A DNA stretch of 64,000 nt from NCBI RefSeq assembly GCF_000741785.1, contig NZ_JGZP01000002.1, positions 1-64,000 of the forward strand, given 5' to 3'. The position numbers and the translations under genes were made by a program. The notes beneath the pieces are model-generated. The model made no database searches. It worked only from the letters and a program-made list of their open reading frames with translations, and was not told where the DNA came from. Each line of letters opens with the position of its first letter. The stretch's first letter is position 1. This document shows positions 15,629 through 24,306 of the stretch, piece by piece. The stretch comes from Bifidobacterium stellenboschense. GTDB taxonomy: Bacteria > Actinomycetota > Actinomycetes > Actinomycetales > Bifidobacteriaceae.

Positions 15629-16982
15629 ACGAGTGGATCGGGGCGGGGATGCGGCCGCCGCGGGTGACGAACGCCTCGCAGGAGGTCTGGTTGACGGGGA
15701 TGATCGGCGCGTAGCCCATGAGGCCGCCGAAGTTCGCCATCTCGCCGACGCCCTTGCCCTCGACCGGGATGACGCGCACGGCGGTGGTCTTCTGGTTGAC
15801 CATGCCGATGGCCGCCTCGTCGGCGATGATGCCGGAGATCGTCGCGGCGGACGTGTCGCCGGGGATCGCGATCATGTCGAGACCGACCGAGCACACGCAG
15901 GTCATCGCCTCAAGCTTCTCGATCGTGAGGCACCCGTTGCCGGCCGCGTCGATCATGTTCTTGTCCTCGGAGACCGGGATGAACGCGCCGGACAGGCCGC
16001 CCACGTAGGAGGACGCCATGATGCCGCCCTTCTTCACCTGGTCGTTGAGCATCGCGAGCGCCGCGGTCGTGCCGGGAGCGCCCACCTGTTCGAGACCGAT
16101 CTTCTCGAGCACCTCGCCGACGGAATCGCCCACGGCCGGGGTCGGCGCGAGCGACAGGTCGATGATGCCGAACGGCACGCCCAACCGTCGCGACGCCTCC
16201 TGCGCGACCAGCTGGCCGACGCGCGTGATCTTGAACGCGGTGCGCTTGATCGTCTCGCACAGGAACTCGAAGTCCTTGCCCTTGGCGGCGTCGAGCGCGC
16301 GCGAGACGACGCCGGGGCCGGAGACGCCCACGTTGATGACCGCGTCGCCCTCGGTCACGCCGTGGAAGCCGCCCGCCATGAACGGGTTGTCGTCGGGCAC
16401 GTTGCAGAACGCGACGAACTTCACGCAGCCGTAGGAGTCGATGTCGGCGGTGGCGTGCGCGATGTCCTTGACGATGTGGCCGAGCAGTTCGACCGCGTTC
16501 ATGTCGATGCCGGTCTTCGTGGAGCCGACGTTGACGGACGAGCAGACCACGTCGGTCTCGGAGAGCGCCTGCGGCAGGGAACGGATGAGCAGCTCCTCGG
16601 CCGGGGTCATCGCCTTCGAGACGAGCGCCGAGTAGCCGCCGATCAGGTTGACGCCGACCTCCTTGGCCGCGCGGTCGAGCGCGTGCGCGATCTTGACGAA
16701 ATCACCGCTCGTCTTGCAGCAGCTCGCGCCGACCAGCGAGATCGGGGTGACGGTGATGCGCTTGTTGACGATCGGGATGCCGTAGTCGCGTTCGATGTCC
16801 TCGCCGGTGGAGACGAGGTCCTTCGCGTAGGTGGTGATCTTGCGGTAGATGTTGTCGCAGGTCTCGTCGACGCTTGCGCTCGCGCAGTCGAGCAGCGAGA
16901 TGCCCATCGTGATGGTGCGCACGTCGAGCTTCTCCTGCTCGATCATCTGGTTGGTCTCGTGGACCTCCATGATATTCAGCAT
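15618..16982 (-). CDS. UPF0210 (DUF711) family protein
   Basis: 454-aa cytosolic protein of a conserved family whose reaction is not known to me. The start [14 protein letters not shown] and the segments [13 protein letters not shown] and [19 protein letters not shown] are family-typical. The ATG at 16982 follows AAGGACATCACATC. It lies downstream of the ACT-domain gene on the same strand, an arrangement seen in many genomes and suggesting that the ACT protein regulates or partners it. The 3' end overlaps the convergent membrane-protein gene by 11 bp. Confidence 0.85.
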   Translation of the reverse strand: MLNIMEVHETNQMIEQEKLDVRTITMGISLLDCASASVDETCDNIYRKITTYAKDLVSTGEDIERDYGIPIVNKRITVTPISLVGASCCKTSGDFVKIAHALDRAAKEVGVNLIGGYSALVSKAMTPAEELLIRSLPQALSETDVVCSSVNVGSTKTGIDMNAVELLGHIVKDIAHATADIDSYGCVKFVAFCNVPDDNPFMAGGFHGVTEGDAVINVGVSGPGVVSRALDAAKGKDFEFLCETIKRTAFKITRVGQLVAQEASRRLGVPFGIIDLSLAPTPAVGDSVGEVLEKIGLEQVGAPGTTAALAMLNDQVKKGGIMASSYVGGLSGAFIPVSEDKNMIDAAGNGCLTIEKLEAMTCVCSVGLDMIAIPGDTSAATISGIIADEAAIGMVNQKTTAVRVIPVEGKGVGEMANFGGLMGYAPIIPVNQTSCEAFVTRGGRIPAPIHSFKN

Positions 16983-17056
16983 GATGTGATGTCCTTATCG
17001 AATAGGTATCCGCCCCACTGGAACGACGGACCCGCCGAAGGCGAGACCGTATCACC

Positions 17057-17163
17057 GCCCCCGCCGGCGGGGGCTGTCGGCGAAGCCGACTGGGGGTGGT
17101 CAGATTGGGTGATCGTAATCGGACCACCTCCGGCGCTACGCGCCACCTCCCGCCAGCGGGAGG
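17057..17163. repeat. Dispersed GNA-hairpin element between UPF0210 and ACT genes
   Basis: CCCCCGCCGGCGGGGG, then GTCGGC-GAA-GCCGAC and GGGGGTGG, faces a GGCGCTACGCGCC hairpin and CTCCCGCCAGCGGGAG. It lies within the presumed two-gene transcript. Confidence 0.8.
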
Positions 17164-17235
17164 AGGACACGGATGCTCCGTCGCGGGACGGCAACCACCG
17201 TCCCCGCCGACGAGGGGAAGGGATGGGATGGGATG

Positions 17236-17508
17236 CTAGATGCGGTGCATCTTGGTGAAGATCTCCTCACGCTGGCAGCGGATGCGCACGCCGATGTCGT
17301 CGCCGAGATCCTCGAGGTTGCCAACCATGGCGCTGAACTCCTTGTCGGAGTTCGCGTAGTCGACGATCATCATCATGTTGAAATAGCCGTCGATGATGGT
17401 CTGGGAGATGTCGAGCACGTTGACGTTGTGCTGCGACAGGTACGTGCACACGCGTGCGATGATGCCGACCGTGTCCTGGCCGACGACGGTGATGATTGCC
17501 TTGTTCAT
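17236..17508 (-). CDS. ACT domain protein (UPF0237)
   Basis: 90-aa single ACT domain. Such domains bind small ligands, often amino acids, and regulate partners. The start MNKAIITVVGQDTVGIIARV is typical of UPF0237 proteins, and the usual partner UPF0210 follows on the same strand. The ATG at 17508 has CAGGGAGCG upstream. The partner and ligand are not evident from sequence. Confidence 0.87.
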   Translation of the reverse strand: MNKAIITVVGQDTVGIIARVCTYLSQHNVNVLDISQTIIDGYFNMMMIVDYANSDKEFSAMVGNLEDLGDDIGVRIRCQREEIFTKMHRI

Positions 17509-17613
17509 GACGCTCCCTGAATGGTGTGGTGTGTCCGGCGCATGTCCGGTGTGTCCGATTTGGCGTGGTGTCCGGTGATGCCCGTCCGGTTTGGGGATTG
17601 GCTCGGAAATACG

Positions 17614-17650
17614 AAAAACGGGTGTTCACCAGTATAGGTGAACACCCGTT
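17614..17650 (-). terminator. Intrinsic terminator of the MFS gene
   Basis: Perfect stem AACGGGTGTTCACC/GGTGAACACCCGTT around a 6-base loop; on the minus strand it is followed by a TTTTT run (17614-17618). It lies about 50 bp past the transporter stop. Confidence 0.85.
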
Positions 17651-17698
17651 GGCGTGTTATGGAACGTCCACGGCGGAGGACGACCGCCGCCGAGCAGG

Positions 17699-19309
17699 CT
17701 ACGCGGCGAGGTTCTCGGCCTTCGCGCCGGCTTCCACGGCCACATCGACCTCGACCGGGGTCATCTCCGGTTCGCGGCGCGCATGCTCCTTCAGTGCGAA
17801 CGAGAAGACGAGCACGAGCGCGATGAGCGCGAGACCGAACAGGTAGCCGTAGCGGGAGACATCCACGAAGCCCTGCGCGGGGTTCGTGCCGCCGCCGGCC
17901 GTGTAGGTCGCCTGGCCGAGACCGAGCAGGCAGGTGGCGACGGCGGTGGAGATGGCGCCGCACACCTGCTGCATCGTGTTGAGGATCGTGCTGCCGTCGG
18001 CGGCCATGCGGCCCGGCAGCGCCTTCAACGCGGCGGATTGCGTGGACTGCTGGATGAACGGGATGCCGACCATCACGATGATGTGCGCGGCGAGGAACAG
18101 CGCGACGGGCGAACCGGTGCCGATCGCGAAGAACAGCGCGCCGCCGACCGCGGTCATCGCCACGCCGATCCAGACGAGGCGGCGCGCGCCGTAGCGGTCG
18201 AACAGGCGGCCGGCGCCCAGCGTGCACAGCGCGTTGACGACGCCGCCGGGCAGCATGAGCAGGCCAGCGACGGTGGAGCTCAGGCCGAGCCCGCGCTGCA
18301 GCTCCTGCGGTACGAGGTACATGAACGCGAGCGTGCAGGCGAACGAGCAGGAGACCATGATGGCCGGCGTGTGGAACGCGGCGACGCCGAGCGCGCGCAG
18401 GTCGAGCAGCGGCGTGGCGATGGTGAGCTGGCGGTGCGCGTAGAAGGCGAGGACGACGACGCCGACGACGAGCAGTCCGATGACGGCCGGCGAGAAGCCC
18501 ATGTCGCTCACGAGACTCACACCGGCGACGAGGCAGCCGAAGCCGAGCGCGGACGCGACGATGGAGAGCACGTCGACGGCCGGACGGGTTCGTTCGATCG
18601 GAGTGACGAAGAACAGTGCGGTGCACACGAGCGCCACGGCGGCGATCACGGCGAACAGGGCGAAGATCGCACGCCAGGAGATCGCGCCGATGAGCGCGCC
18701 GGCGACGGTCGGGCCGATGACCGGCGCGAACATGATGACGAGGCCGGCCACGCCGTTCGCGGCGCCGATCTTCGACGGCGGGAACACGCGCATGATGGCC
18801 GCGTACATGGTGGGCAGCACGATGCCGGTGCTCACGCCCTGCACGATGCGGCCGGCGAGCAGCACGGGGAACGTGGTCGCAAACGTGCACACGAGCGCGC
18901 CGACGAGGAAGCAGGCGAGCGCGAAGATGACGAGCGTCTTCGCCTTGACCCACTTGAGCAGGAAGCCGACGCACGGCAGCACGACGCCGATGGCGAGCAT
19001 GTAGCCGACGACCATCCACTGCGCGGTACCGGAGGAGACGGAGAACTCGTCCATCAGATCGGGGATGGCGATGTTCATCGACGTTTCGGAGAGCATGCCG
19101 AGGAACACGGCGAAGTACAGGCCGAGCATCACACGGTGCGGATGCGCGAAGCGCGGGGCGGGCGCACCGCCGGGCACGGGGGTCGCGACCTCGTAGGAGA
19201 CGTGGTCGAGATGCGGCTTGGCGGTCGCGGAGCCGGATACGGTGCCGGCCGTGGGGTCGGTCGCGGAACCGGAGATGGAATCATTGCGGACGGTTGTCTG
19301 ATCGGACAA
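17699..19309 (-). CDS. MFS transporter, DHA2 (EmrB/QacA) drug:H+ antiporter family
   Basis: 536-aa integral membrane protein with 14 predicted helices, expected to export drugs or other toxic compounds using the proton gradient. After a polar 58-residue N-tail, helix 1 begins at VMLGLYFAVFLGMLSETSMN; the helix 2-3 loop motif and the motif C-like segment GLVIMFAPVIGPTVAGALIG are typical of the 14-helix branch. The start is TTG at 19309, with AGAGGT about 7 bases upstream; an internal start would shorten only the polar tail. No regulator gene is adjacent. The substrate cannot be told. Confidence 0.88.
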   Translation of the reverse strand: MSDQTTVRNDSISGSATDPTAGTVSGSATAKPHLDHVSYEVATPVPGGAPAPRFAHPHRVMLGLYFAVFLGMLSETSMNIAIPDLMDEFSVSSGTAQWMVVGYMLAIGVVLPCVGFLLKWVKAKTLVIFALACFLVGALVCTFATTFPVLLAGRIVQGVSTGIVLPTMYAAIMRVFPPSKIGAANGVAGLVIMFAPVIGPTVAGALIGAISWRAIFALFAVIAAVALVCTALFFVTPIERTRPAVDVLSIVASALGFGCLVAGVSLVSDMGFSPAVIGLLVVGVVVLAFYAHRQLTIATPLLDLRALGVAAFHTPAIMVSCSFACTLAFMYLVPQELQRGLGLSSTVAGLLMLPGGVVNALCTLGAGRLFDRYGARRLVWIGVAMTAVGGALFFAIGTGSPVALFLAAHIIVMVGIPFIQQSTQSAALKALPGRMAADGSTILNTMQQVCGAISTAVATCLLGLGQATYTAGGGTNPAQGFVDVSRYGYLFGLALIALVLVFSFALKEHARREPEMTPVEVDVAVEAGAKAENLAA

Positions 19310-19381
19310 CGGAAAACCTCTTCTTGTCTATATCGATGCGCCGCCGCCGGGCGATTCCCGCGCATGCTTCGCATCCCCGCG

Positions 19382-19397
19382 TGTTTCACGGGAAACA
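19382..19397. promoter_or_regulatory. parS-like palindrome (15 of 16 bases)
   Basis: TGTTTCACGGGAAACA differs from the known ParB-binding consensus TGTTTCACGTGAAACA at one base. It is intergenic, upstream of the MFS gene. No parA/parB genes are in the window, so the match could be a weak secondary site or chance. Confidence 0.4.
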
Positions 19398-19460
19398 CAC
19401 GGGGACGGCATCATCGGCGGGAAGTCGAGCGCCCCTAACGTCCGGGCCCCGACGGCAACG

Positions 19461-19507
19461 AAAAACCGCATGCCCCATGGCGGAGAATGCGCCAAAGGCA
19501 TGCGGTT
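19461..19507 (-). terminator. Terminator-like hairpin upstream of the MFS gene
   Basis: AACCGCATGCC (19464-19474) pairs with GGCATGCGGTT (19497-19507), with an inner TGGCG/CGCCA stem; on the minus strand a TTTTT run follows. It may end read-through from the folate operon or act as an attenuator 150 bp ahead of the transporter start. Confidence 0.65.
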
Positions 19508-19604
19508 ATCAAGTCGAGATGTGACCGTAGTACGTTTTCCGTTTTTTCGTAAGCGAGCCGGGCGTGTCGCGGGAGATCCAGCGCGAGGGACCTCACGCAC
19601 AGGA

Positions 19605-20035
19605 ACCTCCCACGTGTGGGAACCTCCCCCACCCGGCTTCGCCGGGAGCCCCCTCCAGAGGGGGCCAAGGACAAGGCCCGGTGCTTCCCAAGACCTCGGA
19701 CCGGCCGGCGTGACGCGGGAGCACGCGCACGGGGTCTCCCCGGTTCACTCATGTTTTACCTCCCTCTGATGAGGGAGGTGTCATCGCGAAGCGATGACGG
19801 AGGGAGAGACCTGAGCGACCGCAGGTCGCGGGAATATCGCATCGGCCGCAGGCCGATTCCGTTTCTCGCGGCCTGCGACCACCGCCTCTCCCCCAGTCCG
19901 CTTCGCGGACAGCCCCCTCCAGAGGGGGTCAAAGGAAAAGGAAGACGAGCCGGGCGCGACACGGAACCTCCCACGTGTGGGAACCTCCCCCACCCGGCTT
20001 CGCCGGGAGCCTCCTCCAGAGGGGGCCAAGGATGA
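19605..20035. repeat. Cluster of dispersed GNA-hairpin elements with a 67-bp direct repeat
   Basis: CCTCCCACGTGTGGGAACC and about 48 following bases occur at both ends (about 19605-19672 and 19967-20034). Between them are hairpins with different stems around GAA or GCA loops: TCATCGC-GAA-GCGATGA, GCGACC-GCA-GGTCGC, ATCGGCC-GCA-GGCCGAT and GTCCGC-TTC-GCGGAC. No gene is visible in 19310-20037. Confidence 0.85.
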
Positions 20036-20037
20036 GA

Positions 20038-20604
20038 CTAACACCTGCGGTCGGCGTTGCGCATGGTGTTGTTGGCGGTTTTGGCGGCGGCGGGGGTGAC
20101 GCCGCGTTCGCGCGCGGATTCGCGCATCTTCGGGTTCTCTGGGCCTTCGTTCGGCGGCATCTGGCACAGCCACTCCCCCACGAGGCCGACGATCATGTCC
20201 GCGAGGCAGATCACGCCGGTCACCGCGCACTCGGTCACCGCCTGCGCGTAGAACTCGGCCTCCATATGCCCGACGGACGGGATGATTTGGCCGAAATACC
20301 ATCCGGCGAGCGCCGCCCCCGCCAACGCCAGCGCCTTGGCGAGCACGAGCGTATGGAACGCGAGCGTCGGGTTGACGAACGTGCGCGGCCGTTTGCGCGG
20401 GTCGGTGGTCGCGTACTTGTGCACGTTGATGGCGAGCACGAGCACGAGTATGCCGATGGCGACGAGCAGCGCCGCGACGAACCAGGGCGCGCCGATCAGC
20501 GTGAGCCCGTACCGTTCGCCCAATACGGCGACGCCCGCGCCGGCAGCCAGTCCCAACGCCAGTCCGATCGCCGGCTGCCACCATGGTGTCCTATGCGCCT
20601 TCAT
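20038..20604 (-). CDS. DUF3180-like membrane protein of the folate operon
   Basis: 188-aa protein with four predicted membrane segments (for example QPAIGLALGLAAGAGVAV, VAALLVAIGILVLVLAI and LAGAALAGWYFGQII). In actinobacteria, DUF3180 proteins regularly follow folK, and the same order is seen here; the function is unknown. The ATG at 20604 was chosen over one five codons upstream because GGAAGGA lies about 7 bases before it. It begins about 110 bp after the folB/K stop and probably shares its transcript. Confidence 0.8.
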   Translation of the reverse strand: MKAHRTPWWQPAIGLALGLAAGAGVAVLGERYGLTLIGAPWFVAALLVAIGILVLVLAINVHKYATTDPRKRPRTFVNPTLAFHTLVLAKALALAGAALAGWYFGQIIPSVGHMEAEFYAQAVTECAVTGVICLADMIVGLVGEWLCQMPPNEGPENPKMRESARERGVTPAAAKTANNTMRNADRRC

Positions 20605-20716
20605 CCCGTGTCCTTCCAATCGTTCTTTCGTCCGTCCGATGCCGATACGCCGTCACGGTTCCCGCGGCTCCCGCGCTCCGACGAGCCCTGCGATTCGACA
20701 AGCCCCGCAGTTCCCA

Positions 20717-22438
20717 TCATTTCGCGCCGATGATCCAGTTGTCGCTGAGCATGCCGACCATGCCCGCGTCGGGCGCCATCGCGAGCAGGAACGAGACCGG
20801 GTCGCCGCCGAGCGTGGCGTTCGGATCCATGTCCATCCACGGCGCGAGCACGGAGGCGTGGGTCTTCGCACTCGGCCACGGCACGCGGCAGTCCGGCTCG
20901 TCCGCGGTCACGTGCTCCATGTCGACCAGATTGAGGTCGATCGCGCCGTCGTGCGTGCCCTCGATGTCGCCGAGCGAGGCGATCAGCGCGCGTGCGCCGA
21001 GCTTCGTCTCGATCTGGATGACGGCGCTCATCGCGTCGGGTCCATCGAAGTTACTCACATGGTAGAGCGGCGAGATGCCGTCGACCTGATTGCCGGGCAG
21101 TCCGTCGATGGCGACGATCGCCTCGCGGAACAGGCGTTCCGCATCGGTGGAGGTCGAGTCCATCGAGATGACGGCCTTGAGCGGCACCGTCGCGCCGTCC
21201 GCGAAATCGTCCGCCGCACCATTCACATCACTACTCACGACACCACTCACGACACCACTCACAGTATCATTTGCAGTATCGTTCACAGCACCATTCACGG
21301 TGCCATTCACGGTATCGTCCGCGGCGTTGCCTCCACCGACAGATACGCCCGCCACCGCAACGGATGCGCCCGCCACCGCGTCGAGTGTCTCATCGGACAC
21401 CGCCTTGCCAGTGGCCTGCCATGCTTGCATCCCACAAGATGAGGCCGCGTCGGGTGTCTCATCGGACACCGCCTTGCCAGTGAGGGAGCCAACACCCACA
21501 CCGTCCGCCGCCACGCCGCCGCTCATCCAGTCGTGCGCGACGAGTTCGACCGGCGGCTCGACCCCGTCCGCCTCGGCGAGCAGTCCTTCGGCGAGCTCGT
21601 CCACCGGCCCGCCGTGCAGGCCGGGCAGGTCGGCGTGCGGGTCGAGCGCCGCCCACGGCACGAGCACGAACGCCCGCTGCCATGCGCGCGGATGCGGCAG
21701 CGTCAGGTCGGCCGCATCGGATTCGACGCCGTCGTAGTCGATGATGTCGAGGTCGAGCGTGCGGCTCGACCAGTGGGTTTCGCGCGTGCGGCCATGGTCG
21801 CGTTCGATGCGCTGAAGCGCGTCGAGCAGCGTGCGCGCTTCGAGCGTGGTCGTCGCCTCGACCACCGCGTTGAGGAAGTCGGGAGTGCCGTCCGCCATGC
21901 CCCATGCGGCGGTGCGGTAGAGCGGCGAGACGCCGGTGACTTGCGTGCCGTCGAGCGCGTCGATGCGGCGCACCGCGTCGCGCATCGTCGCCGCGACGTC
22001 GCCCTGATTGCCGCCGAGCGCGATGACGACGCGATGCGACGCAGACGCGCCGGCACCGTCCGCCACGCCGTTCCCGGCGACTTCGCGTGAACGCGTGATG
22101 CTCACGGCGACGTCGTCGAACGGCACGGTGATCGGCGCGTGCGGCTTGTGCACGGTCACGTCGACCGTGCGGATCGGTTCGATGGCGAGCAGTCTGTCGG
22201 CGATATCCTGCGCGAGCTTCTCGATGAGGTCGACGTGGTCGCCTTCGATGACGGCGACGATCGCCTTGGCGGCGCGACCGTAGTCGACGGTGTCGCCGAG
22301 TGCGTCGGAGCGGCCTGCGGCGGCGAGGTCGAGGTGAAGGGTCACGTCGACGACGAACGGCTGCGCGCGCTCGTGTTCGAAGTCGAGCACGCCGTGCGTC
22401 CCGTTCGCCCGCACGCCGGTCAGAGTGATCGTATCCAT
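20717..22438 (-). CDS. folBK: Fused dihydroneopterin aldolase / HPPK with a degenerate second HPPK domain
   Basis: 573-aa fusion for two steps of folate synthesis. Residues 1-120 are dihydroneopterin aldolase (FolB; TGVRANGTHGVLDFE). Residues 138-300 are pyrophosphokinase (FolK; VIALGGNQGD, SPLYRTAAWG and the catalytic RTLDLDII). A repetitive linker follows (about 320-400), containing TGKAVSDET twice and VNGTVNGAVND-type tracts. Residues 401-573 form a second HPPK-like domain: SPLYHVSN and PWPSAKTHASVLAPW align with the first, but the ALGGNQGD start is lost and LDLDI has become IDLNL, so it is probably not catalytic. ATG at 22438 follows AAAGGAG. It lies 24 bp after folP. Confidence 0.9.
   Translation of the reverse strand: MDTITLTGVRANGTHGVLDFEHERAQPFVVDVTLHLDLAAAGRSDALGDTVDYGRAAKAIVAVIEGDHVDLIEKLAQDIADRLLAIEPIRTVDVTVHKPHAPITVPFDDVAVSITRSREVAGNGVADGAGASASHRVVIALGGNQGDVAATMRDAVRRIDALDGTQVTGVSPLYRTAAWGMADGTPDFLNAVVEATTTLEARTLLDALQRIERDHGRTRETHWSSRTLDLDIIDYDGVESDAADLTLPHPRAWQRAFVLVPWAALDPHADLPGLHGGPVDELAEGLLAEADGVEPPVELVAHDWMSGGVAADGVGVGSLTGKAVSDETPDAASSCGMQAWQATGKAVSDETLDAVAGASVAVAGVSVGGGNAADDTVNGTVNGAVNDTANDTVSGVVSGVVSSDVNGAADDFADGATVPLKAVISMDSTSTDAERLFREAIVAIDGLPGNQVDGISPLYHVSNFDGPDAMSAVIQIETKLGARALIASLGDIEGTHDGAIDLNLVDMEHVTADEPDCRVPWPSAKTHASVLAPWMDMDPNATLGGDPVSFLLAMAPDAGMVGMLSDNWIIGAK
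21385..21482. repeat. 29-bp exact direct repeat within folBK linker
   Basis: GTGTCTCATCGGACACCGCC plus 9 more bases occurs identically at 21385-21413 and 21454-21482. Next to it, 21230-21310 is a tract of imperfect ACTCAC/ATTCAC repeats. Both keep the reading frame and encode the variable linker. Confidence 0.9.
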
Positions 22439-22462
22439 GAGGCTCCTTTGCGTTCCTACGTC

Positions 22463-23347
22463 TCAGTTCGCGTATTCGCGCCACGTGTCGCCGACGGCGA
22501 CGGCGGCGCGGCTGCGCGCCACGTCGTGGACGCGCACCGCCCACGCGCCGTGTTCCGCGCACAGGGCGCTGAACGCGGCGGTGGCGTCGTCGCGCGCAGC
22601 CATCGTGACGTCCGTGAATCCCGCCTTGTCGAGAATCGCGGTGACGAAACGTTTACGCGACTGGCCGATGAGCACCGGGTATCCGGTCGCACGGAACCGG
22701 TCGAGTCCGGCGAGCAGCGGCAGGTTGTGCGCGATGCCGGGCTTGGAGAATCCGAGACCCGGATCGATGATGATGCGTTCGGGGGCGACGCCGGCGGCAA
22801 GCACCGCGTCGACCTGACGCATGAGCTCATCGTGTACATCCTGCAAGACGCCATGCTCGTAGTGCGAGGTGTCGGCGTCGGGGGCGCCGGTCTTGGAGCC
22901 GGCGAGCCAGCCGCGCCAATGCTGGACGATGTACAGGCAGTCGTGGTCGGCGACGACGTGCGGCAGTTCCGTGTCGAGCGTGCCGCCGGACACGTCGTTG
23001 ATGATCTGCGCACCACCGTCGAGCGCCGCCGCGGCGACCGAGGCGCGCGTCGTGTCGATGGACAGCGTCGCGCCGGCGGGGATGAGCGCCTCGACCGCGC
23101 CGGTGATGCGCCTGAGCTCATCCTCCTCGCTGACGCGCTTCGCGCCGGGACGCGTCGATTCGGCGCCGATGTCGATGATGTCCGCGCCGGCGGCCATCAT
23201 CGCGCGGCCGTGGTCGGCGGCGGCGCGCGGATCGAGCCAGAGGCCGCCGTCCGAGAACGAGTCCTCGGTGATGTTGAGCACGCCCATGACGAGCGTATGC
23301 GTGGCGTCGTGTAGCGCTTTGAGATCGGTTGCGGAATCGGTTGCCAT
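22463..23347 (-). CDS. folP: Dihydropteroate synthase
   Basis: Joins 4-aminobenzoate to dihydropterin pyrophosphate; the target of sulfonamides. The 294-aa TIM barrel shows LVMGVLNITEDSFSDGG, then DIIDIGAESTRPGA, the Asp-Asn segment INDVSG and the C-terminal VRVHDVARSRAAV, all family signatures. The ATG at 23347 follows GGGGGTAATCAC. It sits between folE and folB/K in the folate block; a dispersed hairpin element lies upstream, between it and folE. Confidence 0.95.
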   Translation of the reverse strand: MATDSATDLKALHDATHTLVMGVLNITEDSFSDGGLWLDPRAAADHGRAMMAAGADIIDIGAESTRPGAKRVSEEDELRRITGAVEALIPAGATLSIDTTRASVAAAALDGGAQIINDVSGGTLDTELPHVVADHDCLYIVQHWRGWLAGSKTGAPDADTSHYEHGVLQDVHDELMRQVDAVLAAGVAPERIIIDPGLGFSKPGIAHNLPLLAGLDRFRATGYPVLIGQSRKRFVTAILDKAGFTDVTMAARDDATAAFSALCAEHGAWAVRVHDVARSRAAVAVGDTWREYAN

Positions 23348-23350
23348 GTG

Positions 23351-23462
23351 ATTACCCCCTCAGTCCCGCCCCGCAGGACAGCTCCCCCTCCAAGGGGAGC
23401 AACATTAAATATTCCGCTCCCCCTTGAGGGGGAGCTGGCGGCCGCAGGCCGACTGAGGGGGT
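23351..23462. repeat. Dispersed GNA-hairpin element between folP and folE
   Basis: GCTCCCCCTCCAAGGGGAGC faces CTCCCCCTTGAGGGGGAG; flanking stems are GTCCCGCCCCGCAGGAC-like and GGCC-GCA-GGCC, with CCCCCTCAGTC/GACTGAGGGGG ends. A short AT-rich heart (ATTAAATATT) lies in the middle. Confidence 0.75.
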
Positions 23463-23484
23463 GTACCGCAACCCCCGGAACCGC

Positions 23485-24303
23485 CTAGCGGCTCATGATG
23501 AGGCTCATGGCCTCGGCGCGGGTGGCGGGGTTGCGCAGCAGCCCCCGCACCGCGGACGTGACCGTGCGCGCCTCGGATTTCCTCACGCCGCGCATCGACA
23601 TGCACAGGTGCTCACATTCGGTGACGACGATCACGCCGCGCGCGCCCGCGTATTCGACGAGTGCGTCGGCGATCTGCTGGGTGAGACGCTCCTGCACCTG
23701 CGGCCGGCGCGCGTACACTTCGACGAGCCGGGCGAGCTTGCTCAACCCCATGACCCCGTCCTTGGCGGGGATGTACCCGACGTGGGCGACGCCATGGAAC
23801 GGCAGCAGATGATGCTCGCACACCGAATACAGTTCGATGTTCTTGACGAGCACGAGCTCGTCGGTGTCCACGTCGAAATGCCTCTCAAGCACCTGTTCGG
23901 GCGAGGCGGAGAGTCCGGCGAACAGTTCGCGTCCGGCGCGGGCGATGCGGTCCGGCGTCTCGACGAGACCTTCGCGGTCCGGGTCCTCGCCGATCGCCTG
24001 GAGGAACAGGCGCACGGCCCTGCGCACGCCGTCCTCGTCGTAGGCGGGGCGGTCGCCGTCGCCGCGCGTCTGGCCGGCGGCGACGTGATCGCGCGGCGAC
24101 TGCGGCAGCGAGACCTGCAGGGCGGAACCGTCCTGCGAGGCGCGGGACTGCACCTGCGCGGGGGCGCCGGGACCGCCATGGCCGGCATGATGCGGACGGG
24201 ACTGCACCATGCCCGGCTTGCGGGAGACGTCGCCGGCGTTCGCGTTCTCGCGGACCAGCGACGGCGAATCCGGCAGGGAGATGTTCTGCGCGTGTCGTGC
24301 CAT
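23485..24303 (-). CDS. folE: GTP cyclohydrolase I
   Basis: First committed step of pterin synthesis: GTP to dihydroneopterin triphosphate. The 272-aa protein carries the zinc ligands in [12 protein letters not shown] and in [12 protein letters not shown], plus [15 protein letters not shown]. The catalytic domain begins near residue 86; the first 85 residues are a polar, Gln/Ser/His-rich extension not needed for the fold. The ATG at 24303 follows GGGGAGTGACCG. Only three bases separate it from the ftsH stop, so the two are co-transcribed. Confidence 0.95.
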   Translation of the reverse strand: MARHAQNISLPDSPSLVRENANAGDVSRKPGMVQSRPHHAGHGGPGAPAQVQSRASQDGSALQVSLPQSPRDHVAAGQTRGDGDRPAYDEDGVRRAVRLFLQAIGEDPDREGLVETPDRIARAGRELFAGLSASPEQVLERHFDVDTDELVLVKNIELYSVCEHHLLPFHGVAHVGYIPAKDGVMGLSKLARLVEVYARRPQVQERLTQQIADALVEYAGARGVIVVTECEHLCMSMRGVRKSEARTVTSAVRGLLRNPATRAEAMSLIMSR

Positions 24304-24306
24304 CGG

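Noticed and set aside
15168..17258. Plus-strand open frame of about 700 codons opposite the UPF0210 gene
   Set aside because: The minus strand codes a complete conserved protein with a proper start; the opposite frame has no recognisable domain.
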